From: Tectiglobus sp965223355
GTDB lineage: Bacteria; Pseudomonadota; Alphaproteobacteria; Rhizobiales; Hyphomicrobiaceae
Assembly (NCBI GenBank): GCA_965223355.1
Contig: CBDCWE010000003.1
Location: 4,030,001 to 4,094,000 of the forward strand
Direction of reading: 5' to 3'
Length of the DNA: 64,000 bases
In this document: in pieces, positions 56,526-64,000 of the stretch
How the letters are laid out: every line of letters starts with the position of its first letter
Numbering within the stretch: the first letter of the stretch is position 1
Translations under genes and position numbers: made by a program
Notes under the pieces: model-generated
Told to the model about the DNA's origin: nothing
What the model saw: only the letters and a program-made list of their open reading frames with translations
Database searches by the model: none

Positions 56526-57530
56526 ATGATCAGTGTTTGGCGCCGGCAGGCGGGGTTTGGCGCGGCCATTGGTGCGGTCATTGGTGTGAGCATTGTTACA
56601 GCCATTGGTGCGAGCCTGGCGACTGCCACGGCGGACCCGGCCGCGGCGCCGGCGATCCGGCTATCGCGAACCAATCATGTTCCCGCCTGTGTAACGCCGG
56701 CGCGCCTCACGCGCTTCCTCAAGGCGCGCAACACCGCGCTATTGCCGAAGTTCGGCAAGATTGCCGGCTGGTACAAATACCATGGCGAGGCCTGGCGGGT
56801 GCGTTGGGACTACGCCTTTTTCCAGATGCTGTTGGAGACCAACTATCTGAGCTTTCGCGCGCCTAACGGGCGCAAGGGTGATGTTGATCCGCGCCAGAAC
56901 AACTTCGCCGGCATTGGCGCCACCGGCGGCGGCGTGCCCGGCAATCGCTTCGCGGATGTCGGCACCGGCGTTTTGGCGCAGATTCAGCATCTGGTGGTCT
57001 ATTCGGGCCAACGCCTTGCCCGCCCCGTCGCACCGCGCACCAGACTGAAGCAGGACGCCATTCTCAAGGCCTCACAGCGCGTGTTGCGCAGCCGCCCGGT
57101 CACCTATCAGGACTTGTCGGGGCGCTGGGCCGTCGACCGTCGCTATGGGCGCTCGATCGAGGCGATCGCCGGCCGCTTCCGAGCCCGCTTTTGCCGCAAC
57201 GTTCGGACCCGCCCGATGATCGCGCGGCGCCGGGCCCGGGTGGCGCCGCGGCGTGGTGTGCGATCACAACCATCGCCGGCACCGACGCGCGCCTGCCGTG
57301 TCCAGGTGGCGAGTTTCGGCGGCTCCAAGACCCTCCTGATCAGGTCCGTCGACCACGACACCGTGCAGCTGACGGCGCTTGATGTTGCACCCGGGTTCGA
57401 AGCCGAGATGGCGCGCGACTTTGCCAACGCCCACGCGCCCGGCGCCGTCACCATCGCGCGCTTCGGAAACCGGCGGGCGGCATTGCGCCAAGCCCATGCC
57501 ATGTGTCGCAAGTTGACCCGCCGGCGATAA
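56526..57530 (+). CDS. Secreted glucosaminidase-domain protein with C-terminal conserved module (2)
   Basis: 334 residues, paralogue of the preceding gene. Hydrophobic export or anchor segment at about 10-35. The glucosaminidase-like domain (about 50-225) has RWDYAFFQMLLETNYLSF and QNNFAGIGATGGGV with the same Glu; a short Arg/Pro linker leads to the same C-terminal module (about 255-334, CRVQVASFGGSKTLLIRS to HAMC). Both share spacing and likely arose by tandem duplication, after which the first gained a long linker. The pair is 139 bases apart. It likely acts on peptidoglycan. Confidence 0.82.
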   Translation: MISVWRRQAGFGAAIGAVIGVSIVTAIGASLATATADPAAAPAIRLSRTNHVPACVTPARLTRFLKARNTALLPKFGKIAGWYKYHGEAWRVRWDYAFFQMLLETNYLSFRAPNGRKGDVDPRQNNFAGIGATGGGVPGNRFADVGTGVLAQIQHLVVYSGQRLARPVAPRTRLKQDAILKASQRVLRSRPVTYQDLSGRWAVDRRYGRSIEAIAGRFRARFCRNVRTRPMIARRRARVAPRRGVRSQPSPAPTRACRVQVASFGGSKTLLIRSVDHDTVQLTALDVAPGFEAEMARDFANAHAPGAVTIARFGNRRAALRQAHAMCRKLTRRR

Positions 57531-57573
57531 GCGTTCCGGATCTGGAGGGTGCCGCCTGTGGCGCGAACGGCCT

Positions 57574-57632
57574 TGATCATCGAACCTTTGCTCGGCATCG
57601 GAACGATCCGGAATAAAGGCAGGTTGCTCTAG
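57574..57632 (-). repeat. Family A palindromic element, copy 9 (partial)
   Basis: Truncated and diverged remnant with the right half of the first hairpin and the AGCAAC end. The CTA at 57629-57631 is the stop codon of the minus-strand GMC gene, as at other copies. Confidence 0.7.
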
Positions 57633-59248
57633 CGTTGGCCTTGCAGCACCAGATCGGCCGCCTTCTCGCCAATCATGATGGTCGGCGCGTTGGTATTGCC
57701 CGAGGTCAGCGTCGGCATGATCGAAGCATCGGCGACGCGCAGCCCGGTCAGGCCGTGGACCCGCAGTTGATCATCGACCACCGCGTTGCGGTCAACGCCC
57801 ATCTTACAGGTCCCGACCGGATGATAGGTGGTTTGTGCCGCAGCACGCACCCAGCTGAGGATGTCATCATCGCTGGTTGCCTCAGCACCAGGTTCGATCT
57901 CGGAGACCTTGAGCGGCGCCATCGCCGGCGCGGTCATGATTGTGCGCGCGATGCGCACGGCGCGCACCGTCAACGCGGCATCGGCGGCGACGGAATGAAA
58001 GTTGAAGTGGATTGCCGGCGGATCGCGGGGGTCGGCCGATTTGATGTGAATGTGTCCGGTGCTTTCCGGGCGCATCGGGTGCGCGTAACAGGTCAGCCCG
58101 GACTGGCGCGACAAGACCGGCCCGTTCGGCCCCGCCTCGGTCAGCATCGGCACCCAGCCGAGCAACAGGTCGGGCGCCTCCAGGCCAGCGCGCGAGTGCA
58201 CGAACGCGCGGATCGGGGCGGCCACCATCGACAACATGCCGTCCTGGTGGATCAGATACCGCAGCCCCTGCTTGATCAAACCGAAACCGCGGCCGGTATC
58301 GTTGAACGTATAGCCCCGGGCGCCGATGCCCCAACGCGTGCGCGGCGCGTAGTGATCCCTCAAGTTTTCGCCGACGCCCGCGAGCTCGTGCGCGACCGGG
58401 ATCCCCAGTGCTGACAGGCGGGCGGCCTGGCCAATGCCGGACAGCTCCAGCAGTTGCGGCGAATTGATCGCACCGGCACTGATGATAACTTCGCGCCCGG
58501 CCCGCGCCTCGTGGGTTTGCCTGCCCACCCGATAGCGCACGCCGATGCACTTCGTCCCCTCCAGAAGAATTTTTTCGGTCAGCGCATTGGTGATGATATG
58601 GAGGTTGGAGCGCCGCCGCGCCGGGCGCAGAAAACAATGGGCGGTGCTCATGCGACGGCCGCCGGCCATCGTTGCCTGGCTCATGGCAATGCCATCCTGC
58701 CGGGCACCGTTATAGTCGCGGTTGTGGCGGATGCCGACCTCACCGGCAGCCTTGATCAACGCCTGGTAGAGCGCATCGCGGGGTTTCGGATTGGTGATCC
58801 GCAACGGCCCCTCGCGACCGCGATAGGCCTCATCACCGTCGCCGGCATAGGCCTCCATGCGTCGGAACAACGCCAAGACGTCCTGGTAGCTCCAGCCGCG
58901 ATTGCCGAGCTGTGCCCAGTGATCAAAGTCCTGGCGTTGCCCGCGCACGAAAGCCAGACCGTTGATGGCGCTCGAGCCGCCCAGCAGTTTACCGCGCGGC
59001 ACCGGCAGGGCGCGATGGTTGGTGGCGGCTTCCGGCTCACCGCTGTAGAGCCAGTTGGCGGCCGGATTGTTGACGAGTTTGGCATAGCCGATGGGGATCT
59101 GTGACCAGGGATGTGATGCGCGCCCGGCCTCGAGCAGCAGCACGCTGTGGCGCGGGTTTTCCGACAGGCGGCTCGCCACCACGGCACCGGCCGAACCGGC
59201 TCCCACGACGATGAAATCGTAGCTCCTGGACGTGACGGAACCGGCCAC
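57629..59248 (-). CDS. GMC-family FAD-dependent oxidoreductase
   Basis: 539 residues of the glucose-methanol-choline family. The FAD Rossmann motif is DFIVVGAGSAGAVVASRLSE. GMC signature 1 is PRGKLLGGSSAINGLAFVRG, and signature 2 is in GREVIISAGAINSPQLLELSGIG. The catalytic His-Asn pair lies in TTYHPVGTCKMG and TSGNTNAPTIM. It oxidises an alcohol to an aldehyde or ketone; choline dehydrogenase-like or long-chain alcohol activity is possible. It is divergent from the monooxygenase gene with 207 bases between, and its stop is given by a repeat remnant. Confidence 0.92.
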   Translation of the reverse strand: MAGSVTSRSYDFIVVGAGSAGAVVASRLSENPRHSVLLLEAGRASHPWSQIPIGYAKLVNNPAANWLYSGEPEAATNHRALPVPRGKLLGGSSAINGLAFVRGQRQDFDHWAQLGNRGWSYQDVLALFRRMEAYAGDGDEAYRGREGPLRITNPKPRDALYQALIKAAGEVGIRHNRDYNGARQDGIAMSQATMAGGRRMSTAHCFLRPARRRSNLHIITNALTEKILLEGTKCIGVRYRVGRQTHEARAGREVIISAGAINSPQLLELSGIGQAARLSALGIPVAHELAGVGENLRDHYAPRTRWGIGARGYTFNDTGRGFGLIKQGLRYLIHQDGMLSMVAAPIRAFVHSRAGLEAPDLLLGWVPMLTEAGPNGPVLSRQSGLTCYAHPMRPESTGHIHIKSADPRDPPAIHFNFHSVAADAALTVRAVRIARTIMTAPAMAPLKVSEIEPGAEATSDDDILSWVRAAAQTTYHPVGTCKMGVDRNAVVDDQLRVHGLTGLRVADASIMPTLTSGNTNAPTIMIGEKAADLVLQGQR

Positions 59249-59422
59249 CGCGAACCTCGTCAGATTTAATGCCGGCCGAGTTTACCCGACCGCCGGCCGC
59301 TGTCAGCAGCCAGGTGAGCGCTATCAGGGATGTAGTGGTCGGCACCGCGGGTTGGGCAAACTATCCGGTAGGCGAATTGATATTGGTCGGCGAATGGGCG
59401 ACGATTCGGGCGCAGGTCAAAG

Positions 59423-59454
59423 TCAGGAGCGCATGAAATCAGGAGCGCATGAAA
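59423..59454 (+). repeat. 16-bp tandem duplication containing a ribosome-binding site
   Basis: TCAGGAGCGCATGAAA occurs twice without a gap, one base before the monooxygenase ATG. Each copy carries AGGAG and an out-of-place ATG. It may alter initiation efficiency. Confidence 0.88.
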
Positions 59455-59455
59455 C

Positions 59456-61333
59456 ATGAGCGAGGCGATCCGCATCGACCCGGAAACCGGGCGCAAGATC
59501 TTCAACACCCGCGCCGCCGAGGCGACGGTGAAGATTGCCGGCAAAGGCTATTCGATCATTGATGATGCCGCGCTGACGACATTGCCGCCGCCGCCCGAAG
59601 GGGCCACGTTCAATGCCGCAGAGCAGCGCCGCTACCGCGAGTTTAGTCAGGCCCGTTTGGGCGCCGCCGACTACATGGCGATGGAAGGTGAGTTCGCCAA
59701 GTATCTCGAAGACGTCTATTCCGATGCGCCGGTCGAGCGCGAGCCACTGGATGATGGGTGTGAGGTTCTGGTGATCGGTGCCGGCTTCGGTGCCATGCTG
59801 CTCTGGTACCGGCTCTCTCAGGCCGGCTTTACCGACGTGCGCTTTTGCGAGAAGGGCGGCGATGTTGGCGGCACCTGGTATTGGAACCGCTATCCGGGCA
59901 TTGCCTGCGATGTCGAAAGTTATAGCTATTTGCCGTTGCTCGAGGAGATGGGCTACATCCCGACCATGAAGTTCGCCTCGGGCTTCGAGATCTTGGAATA
60001 CTGTCGGTCGATGGCCGAGCGCTTTAATTTTTACGAGCGCTGCCTGTTCCACACCACCGTCGAACAGACGATTTGGGATGAGGCGACCAAACGCTGGACG
60101 GTCAAGACCGACCGCGGAGATGCCATGCGTGCCCGCTTTGTGGTGCTTGCCAACGGCATCCTGACGACCCCGCGGCTGGCCCGCATCAAGGGTATGGAAA
60201 CCTTCAAGGGCGATGCATTTCACACCTCGCGCTGGAACTACCACGTCGACCTCACGGACAAGCGTGTCGGCATTATCGGCACCGGCGCGACCGCCGTCCA
60301 GGTCGTCCCCGAGATCGCCAAGGTCGTAAAGGACCTCTATGTTTTCCAGCGCACACCCTCCTCCATCGACGTCCGTGATCAACGCGCAACCACGCCGCAA
60401 GAGTATCGATCCTGGCCGCATGAGCCGAATTGGGCGGTCAATCGCCGTGAACGTCTGGCGCTGATTTCGGCCGGGCGCACCGCGCTTCAGGGCAACGATG
60501 ATTTTCTGTCCGGCAAGATTGCGGATTACAAGCAGCGCAAAGCACATCAGCGCCAACTGACACCGGCCGAGCTGATCCGCAAGCAGCTCGAGAGCAACTT
60601 CCGCATCATGGAGCAGATCCGTGCCCGCGTTGACGCGATCGTCGAGGATCCGGAGACGGCAGCCGCGCTCAAGCCTTACTATCCCTACGGCTGCAAGCGC
60701 CCGACCTTTCACGATGAGTACTTGCCGACCTTTAACCTGCCGCACGTTCATCTGGTCGACACCGCCCCGCTTGGCGTCCAGGAGATCAACGAGCACGGCG
60801 TCGTGCACCACACCACCGCCTATCCACTCGACGTTTTGATTTACGCCACCGGCTTTGAGTGGATGGGCACCGGCTCGTTCAACATGATCCGCGGTCGCGA
60901 CGGGCGCACGCTGCGGCAGAAATGGGAAGCCGAGGGCACCAAGACGTTCCTTGGCATGCACAGCCGCGGTTTCCCGAACCTGTTCATCATGAACGGACCG
61001 CAGGGCGGCGGCGGGCAGTTCAACTTCACGCGCGTTTCAGAGATGCATGCGAAATACATTGCATGGGCGCTCGAGGCAATGCGCGAGCGCGGCGCCAAAA
61101 CCGTCGATGTCACGCAAGACGCCGAAGACGAATATGCCGAGCACTGCGCGGACATGGATTTGCTCACCGCCCCGCTGCGCGATTGCGTGTCCTATTACAA
61201 CGGTGAGGGCAAGGCCAAACCGGGTAGCCTCGCCTACTACGGCGGCGGCCAGCGCTGGCACGACCGGCGCATGGCCGCGCAGCAGACGCTGGCAGCCTAT
61301 GTGTTCGACGATGAACATGGTGTTCGACGATGA
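59456..61333 (+). CDS. Baeyer-Villiger-type flavin-containing monooxygenase
   Basis: 625 residues. FAD-binding GAGFGA (108-113), NADPH-binding GTGATA (275-280), and the class fingerprint F-x-G-x3-H-x3-W at F250-G252-H256-W260. The residue after W is Asn instead of the usual Pro or Asp. An N-terminal extension of about 100 residues precedes the first Rossmann domain, as in some cyclic-ketone and hydroxyacetophenone monooxygenases. Likely inserts oxygen next to a ketone. A 19-bp tandem duplication at the 3' end shifts the frame and ends the protein about 17 residues early. Substrate unknown. Confidence 0.9.
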   Translation: MSEAIRIDPETGRKIFNTRAAEATVKIAGKGYSIIDDAALTTLPPPPEGATFNAAEQRRYREFSQARLGAADYMAMEGEFAKYLEDVYSDAPVEREPLDDGCEVLVIGAGFGAMLLWYRLSQAGFTDVRFCEKGGDVGGTWYWNRYPGIACDVESYSYLPLLEEMGYIPTMKFASGFEILEYCRSMAERFNFYERCLFHTTVEQTIWDEATKRWTVKTDRGDAMRARFVVLANGILTTPRLARIKGMETFKGDAFHTSRWNYHVDLTDKRVGIIGTGATAVQVVPEIAKVVKDLYVFQRTPSSIDVRDQRATTPQEYRSWPHEPNWAVNRRERLALISAGRTALQGNDDFLSGKIADYKQRKAHQRQLTPAELIRKQLESNFRIMEQIRARVDAIVEDPETAAALKPYYPYGCKRPTFHDEYLPTFNLPHVHLVDTAPLGVQEINEHGVVHHTTAYPLDVLIYATGFEWMGTGSFNMIRGRDGRTLRQKWEAEGTKTFLGMHSRGFPNLFIMNGPQGGGGQFNFTRVSEMHAKYIAWALEAMRERGAKTVDVTQDAEDEYAEHCADMDLLTAPLRDCVSYYNGEGKAKPGSLAYYGGGQRWHDRRMAAQQTLAAYVFDDEHGVRR

Positions 61334-61338
61334 ACATG
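61301..61338 (+). repeat. 19-bp tandem duplication at the monooxygenase 3' end
   Basis: A 19-base unit starting GTGTTCGACGATG occurs twice in a row. Removing one copy restores an open frame that reads on from DDEH into VAPAAASSPGDEVANTNGG and stops at 61386-61388 instead of 61331-61333. Confidence 0.92.
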
Positions 61339-61436
61339 TCGCGCCGGCCGCGGCATCATCGCCCGGCGATGAAGTCGCCAACACCAATGGTGGGTGATTT
61401 TCCTTCGCCTCTGAAGGCAGTATCAGACCAAGCTCA

Positions 61437-61537
61437 GAGAACCTCCGAACAAGTTCGGGGTCCAGGGGACCGATCCCCTGGTCGGGGAGTATGAGGGGCT
61501 GAAAGCCCCTCATCGATCGCCGTGAAACGGCGATGCG
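61437..61537 (-). repeat. Family B hairpin cluster, copy 8
   Basis: Starts with GAACCTCCGAACAAGTTC, then the modules CCAGGGG/CCCCTGG, GAGGGGCT/AGCCCCTC and CGCCGT/ACGGCG. Directly abuts family A copy 10. Confidence 0.88.
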
Positions 61538-61675
61538 CTAGATCATCGTGCTTTAAGTTGGAGCCGCTATTGCGGTTCCAACTTAAAGCACAAAGATGAT
61601 CGCCACTTTAGAGGCGAGCAACTTTCTGCCTTTATTCGGGATCGTTCCGATTCCGAACAAAGGCAGGTTGCTCTA
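61538..61675 (-). repeat. Family A palindromic element, copy 10
   Basis: Complete inverse copy between the convergent monooxygenase and nadC genes, beginning CTAGATCATC and ending CTCTAA. The next 180 bases to nadC hold nothing recognisable. Confidence 0.9.
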
Positions 61676-61857
61676 AGGGCCGAGCCCTGCGATTTGATTG
61701 TGCTTGATCCTAAAGCTGCTCTGCCGAGCCGCCGCAAACAGCCATTTTTCCATAGTGCCTTGGGAAACGTACACTGAGGCGAAGCCGAAGGATGTTGGCA
61801 CTGACGACGATCACATTGCGCTGAAACCTTGCTGGGCCCGGCGGCAAGCAGGTTGCT

Positions 61858-62718
61858 TCAATGCGGTCTCACCTCGCTGTCGAGACCGACGTCGAGAACC
61901 GGTGCCGAATGGGTTAGCGCGCCGACCGAGATCAGATCAACGCCGGTCTCCGCGATCGCGCCAACGGTGTCGAGATCAATGCCGCCGGAGGCCTCGGTAA
62001 CGACGCGGCCGGCGCATTTGGCGACAGCGGCCCGCAACTGTTCCGGGTCCATGTTGTCGAGCAAAACCGCGTCGATTCGATGTCCCAGGGCCTCATCGAG
62101 CTGGTCGAGGGTGTCGACTTCGACCTCGATCTTGACCATGTGCCCGGCATGGTTTCGCGCGGCCTGGATCGCCGCGCCAATGCCGCCGGCAATGGCAATA
62201 TGGTTGTCTTTGATCAACACGGCATCGAACAGCCCGAAGCGATGGTTCATGCCGCCGCCGCAGCGCACGGCGTACTTCTCGAGCGCGCGCAGGCCCGGCG
62301 TCGTCTTGCGCGTTTCGACAATCGTTGCAGTGGTCCCGGCAACGGCTTCGACGTAGCGCGCCGTCAGCGATGCAATGCCGCTCATGCGCCCGACAAAGTT
62401 CAGCGCCGTACGTTCCGCCGTCAGAATCGCGCGCGCGTTGCCGGATATTCGCATCACCGTTTGGCCGCAACGCACGCGATCGCCATCCTCGGCGCTGGTT
62501 GAAATCGCAATGTCCGGATCAAGCTGACGGAAGGTTTCCTCTGCGACCGGCAGGCCGGCGACGAAGCCGTCCTCGCGCGAGACGATTGCTGCGACCGCGT
62601 TCCACTCCGGCGCGATAACGGCGGTGGTCGTGACATCGCCGATCAGGCCGAGATCTTCCGTCAGCGCAATCGCGACGGCATTGCGAACGATATTGATCGG
62701 AAGACGTGATGTCGGCAT
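61858..62718 (-). CDS. nadC: Nicotinate-nucleotide pyrophosphorylase (carboxylating)
   Basis: Quinolinate phosphoribosyltransferase, third step of NAD synthesis from aspartate. 286 residues, matching the family. Conserved regions include ALTEDLGLIGDVTTTAV near the N-terminus, LNFVGRMSGIASLT, ETRKTTPGLRALEKYAV, and GGGMNHRFGLFDAVLIKDNH. The C-terminal barrel end has EASGGIDLDTV and GVDLISVGALTHS. ATG 62718 follows GGAGAAAGG; an ATG at 62766 would overlap nadB by 17 bases and is less likely. Downstream of nadB in one operon. Confidence 0.95.
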   Translation of the reverse strand: MPTSRLPINIVRNAVAIALTEDLGLIGDVTTTAVIAPEWNAVAAIVSREDGFVAGLPVAEETFRQLDPDIAISTSAEDGDRVRCGQTVMRISGNARAILTAERTALNFVGRMSGIASLTARYVEAVAGTTATIVETRKTTPGLRALEKYAVRCGGGMNHRFGLFDAVLIKDNHIAIAGGIGAAIQAARNHAGHMVKIEVEVDTLDQLDEALGHRIDAVLLDNMDPEQLRAAVAKCAGRVVTEASGGIDLDTVGAIAETGVDLISVGALTHSAPVLDVGLDSEVRPH

Positions 62719-62749
62719 GGCGCCTTTCTCCATCAGGTTGCGGTTCGCT

Positions 62750-64000
62750 TCACGCTCGATCGCCATCGGAGCGCAAGGCTGCGGCAAGCACGTCCCGCGC
62801 CGTCATCGACTGGCGTAGATTGAGCCCTTGCAAGGTCATCGACTGGCTCTTGCAGCGCGTATCGTCAGGTGCAGGATAGTCGGAGCGAAAATGGGCGCCA
62901 CGACTTTCTTTGCGGCGCAAGCAGGCCTCGGCAATGAACCGCGCCGTCAAAGCGGCGTTGGCAACTGAACTATCGCCTTCGGCGGCGTTTTCGATCTCGG
63001 CCAGCGTGTCGACGGCGGTGCGCAGACCGGCCTCATCGCGCACGACGCCGACATATTCGCCCATGGTGGCGCGGATCATGGTCATGGCGGCGGCTCTGGC
63101 GCCTTCATCGGGCAAGTGCGTTGTCTTGACTCGGCTGCACTGCGCACTGGCGGGCGCGACGGTGGCGGCAATGTCGCTGGCAGCGCGTGCAGCGAAAACC
63201 ACCGCTTCCAAAAGCGAATTGGACGCCAACCGGTTGGCGCCATGCAGGCCGGTTGCAGCACACTCACCGATCGCCCACAGCCCATCGACGCCGGTGCGCC
63301 CGTTGCGATCGGTTTTGACGCCACCCATGTGGTAGTGTTCGGCCGGCGTTACCGGGATCGGCTCGTCAACCGGGTTGATACCGGCCGCTCGGCACTGCCC
63401 GTAGACGGTCGGGAACCGGTCGGGCATGTCAGCGCCAATCGCCTCGCGACAGTCGAGAAATGCGCCGCGATCCGCCTTGATCTCCTCAAAGACACCGCGT
63501 GCTACGATGTCGCGCGGGCCCAGTTCGCCATCGGCGTGATGCGCGAACATGAACCGGTCGCCGTGGCGGTTGATCAGCGTCGCGCCTTCGCCTCGCAGCG
63601 CCTCGGTGGCGAGCGGAGTTGGATTGGTATCGACGTCGACGGCGGTCGGATGGAACTGCACGAACTCCGTATCCGAAACCGCAGCGCCGGCCCGCGCTGA
63701 GAGCGCAATGGCGTTGCCGCGCGACACGTCCGGATTGGTTGAGCGATCATAGAGCGCGCCGATGCCACCGGTCGCCAGCACGATGGCCTGCGTGTTGTTG
63801 ATCATGACATGTGCGGCCGGGTCGTCGGGATGCTCGATCACCAAGCCGGTGACGGTGCGCCCGAATGCCTTTAGTCGGATTGCCGTGTAGCCTTCGATCA
63901 ACGTGATCGATGGGGTCTTGTGCACGGCGTCAATGATGGCGTGCATGATCGCGCGGCCCGCTGCATCGCCCTTGACACGCACGACCCGTTTGGCGGAATG
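62750..64000 (-). CDS. nadB: L-aspartate oxidase (5' end outside the window)
   Basis: FAD enzyme that converts aspartate to iminoaspartate, first step of de novo NAD synthesis. The visible 416 residues lack the N-terminal FAD-binding start, which lies beyond the right edge. Seen are ATGGIGALYDRSTNPDVSRG, EFVQFHPTAVDV, the RGEGATLIN and RDIVARGVF blocks, and EHYHMGGVKTDRNGRT with the active-site His and Arg residues. GECAATGLHGANRLASNSLLE is the C-terminal FAD contact. The helical C-terminal domain is complete and ends 31 bases before the nadC ATG. Confidence 0.94.
   Translation of the reverse strand, partial: HSAKRVVRVKGDAAGRAIMHAIIDAVHKTPSITLIEGYTAIRLKAFGRTVTGLVIEHPDDPAAHVMINNTQAIVLATGGIGALYDRSTNPDVSRGNAIALSARAGAAVSDTEFVQFHPTAVDVDTNPTPLATEALRGEGATLINRHGDRFMFAHHADGELGPRDIVARGVFEEIKADRGAFLDCREAIGADMPDRFPTVYGQCRAAGINPVDEPIPVTPAEHYHMGGVKTDRNGRTGVDGLWAIGECAATGLHGANRLASNSLLEAVVFAARAASDIAATVAPASAQCSRVKTTHLPDEGARAAAMTMIRATMGEYVGVVRDEAGLRTAVDTLAEIENAAEGDSSVANAALTARFIAEACLRRKESRGAHFRSDYPAPDDTRCKSQSMTLQGLNLRQSMTARDVLAAALRSDGDRA

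Noticed and set aside
59423..60961. 512-residue minus-strand frame opposite the monooxygenase
   Set aside because: Antisense shadow; it also covers the duplicated ribosome-binding region of the real gene.

Overview
The window is a stretch of GC-rich alphaproteobacterial chromosome, most likely from a member of the Hyphomicrobiales or a close relative. Support for this comes from the gene set and order: leuA next to mreBCD-mrdA-rodA, an HAD phosphatase overlapping an ATP12-type F1-ATPase chaperone, an ELM1-family protein, and an ArsR-methyltransferase fusion leading metF and a split metH. The species is not identifiable by reading alone. No rRNA, tRNA, CRISPR array, prophage or transposase gene was recognised.

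Layout. 1-8 kb: leuA, then the rod-shape and elongasome operon mreB-mreC-mreD-mrdA-rodA. 8-14 kb (minus strand): a DCTP-Q-M TRAP transporter with an MBL-fold hydrolase and a YcsI-type hydro-lyase; a broken dienelactone hydrolase lies beyond dctM. 14-17 kb: HAD phosphatase, ATP12 chaperone, pccB. 17-24 kb: UspA, an alpha/beta hydrolase, and a three-gene molybdoenzyme (probable SoeABC sulfite dehydrogenase). 24-29 kb: carB, greA, an Lrp/AsnC regulator. 29-35 kb: ELM1 protein, 2OG-Fe(II) oxygenase, CPBP membrane protein, DsbA-like protein, ettA, an MlaC-like protein. 36 kb: a CHAT-like remnant. 37-44 kb: a methionine-cycle operon (ArsR-methyltransferase, metF, metH N-terminal module, two small tail-anchored membrane proteins, metH C-terminal module). 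44-49 kb: a small membrane protein, a 27-residue membrane micro-ORF, cysE, a DEAD-box helicase, an alpha/beta hydrolase. 49-54 kb: aquaporin, VOC protein, MBL hydrolase, amidinotransferase, KdsD/KpsF. 55-61 kb: two tandem glucosaminidase-like secreted proteins, then a divergent GMC oxidoreductase / Baeyer-Villiger-type monooxygenase pair. 62-64 kb: nadC and the 3' part of nadB.

The intergenic regions are full of two dispersed palindromic families. Family A is a roughly 137-bp two-hairpin, MITE-like element with TAG/CTA ends. Ten copies (one partial) occur, and six supply the stop codon of the neighbouring gene. Copies differ by paired changes that preserve the stems. Family B is a modular cluster of short hairpins in eight copies; the two longest are large imperfect palindromes built around a central hairpin. 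Several short tandem duplications are also present, one of which shifts the frame at the 3' end of the monooxygenase.

The most unusual gene arrangement is the split methionine synthase. Its homocysteine-binding module and its folate/B12/SAM modules are separate proteins, with two unrecognised C-terminally anchored membrane proteins encoded between them in one apparent operon. A clear ArsR-type inverted repeat sits in the promoter of the regulator that begins this operon.
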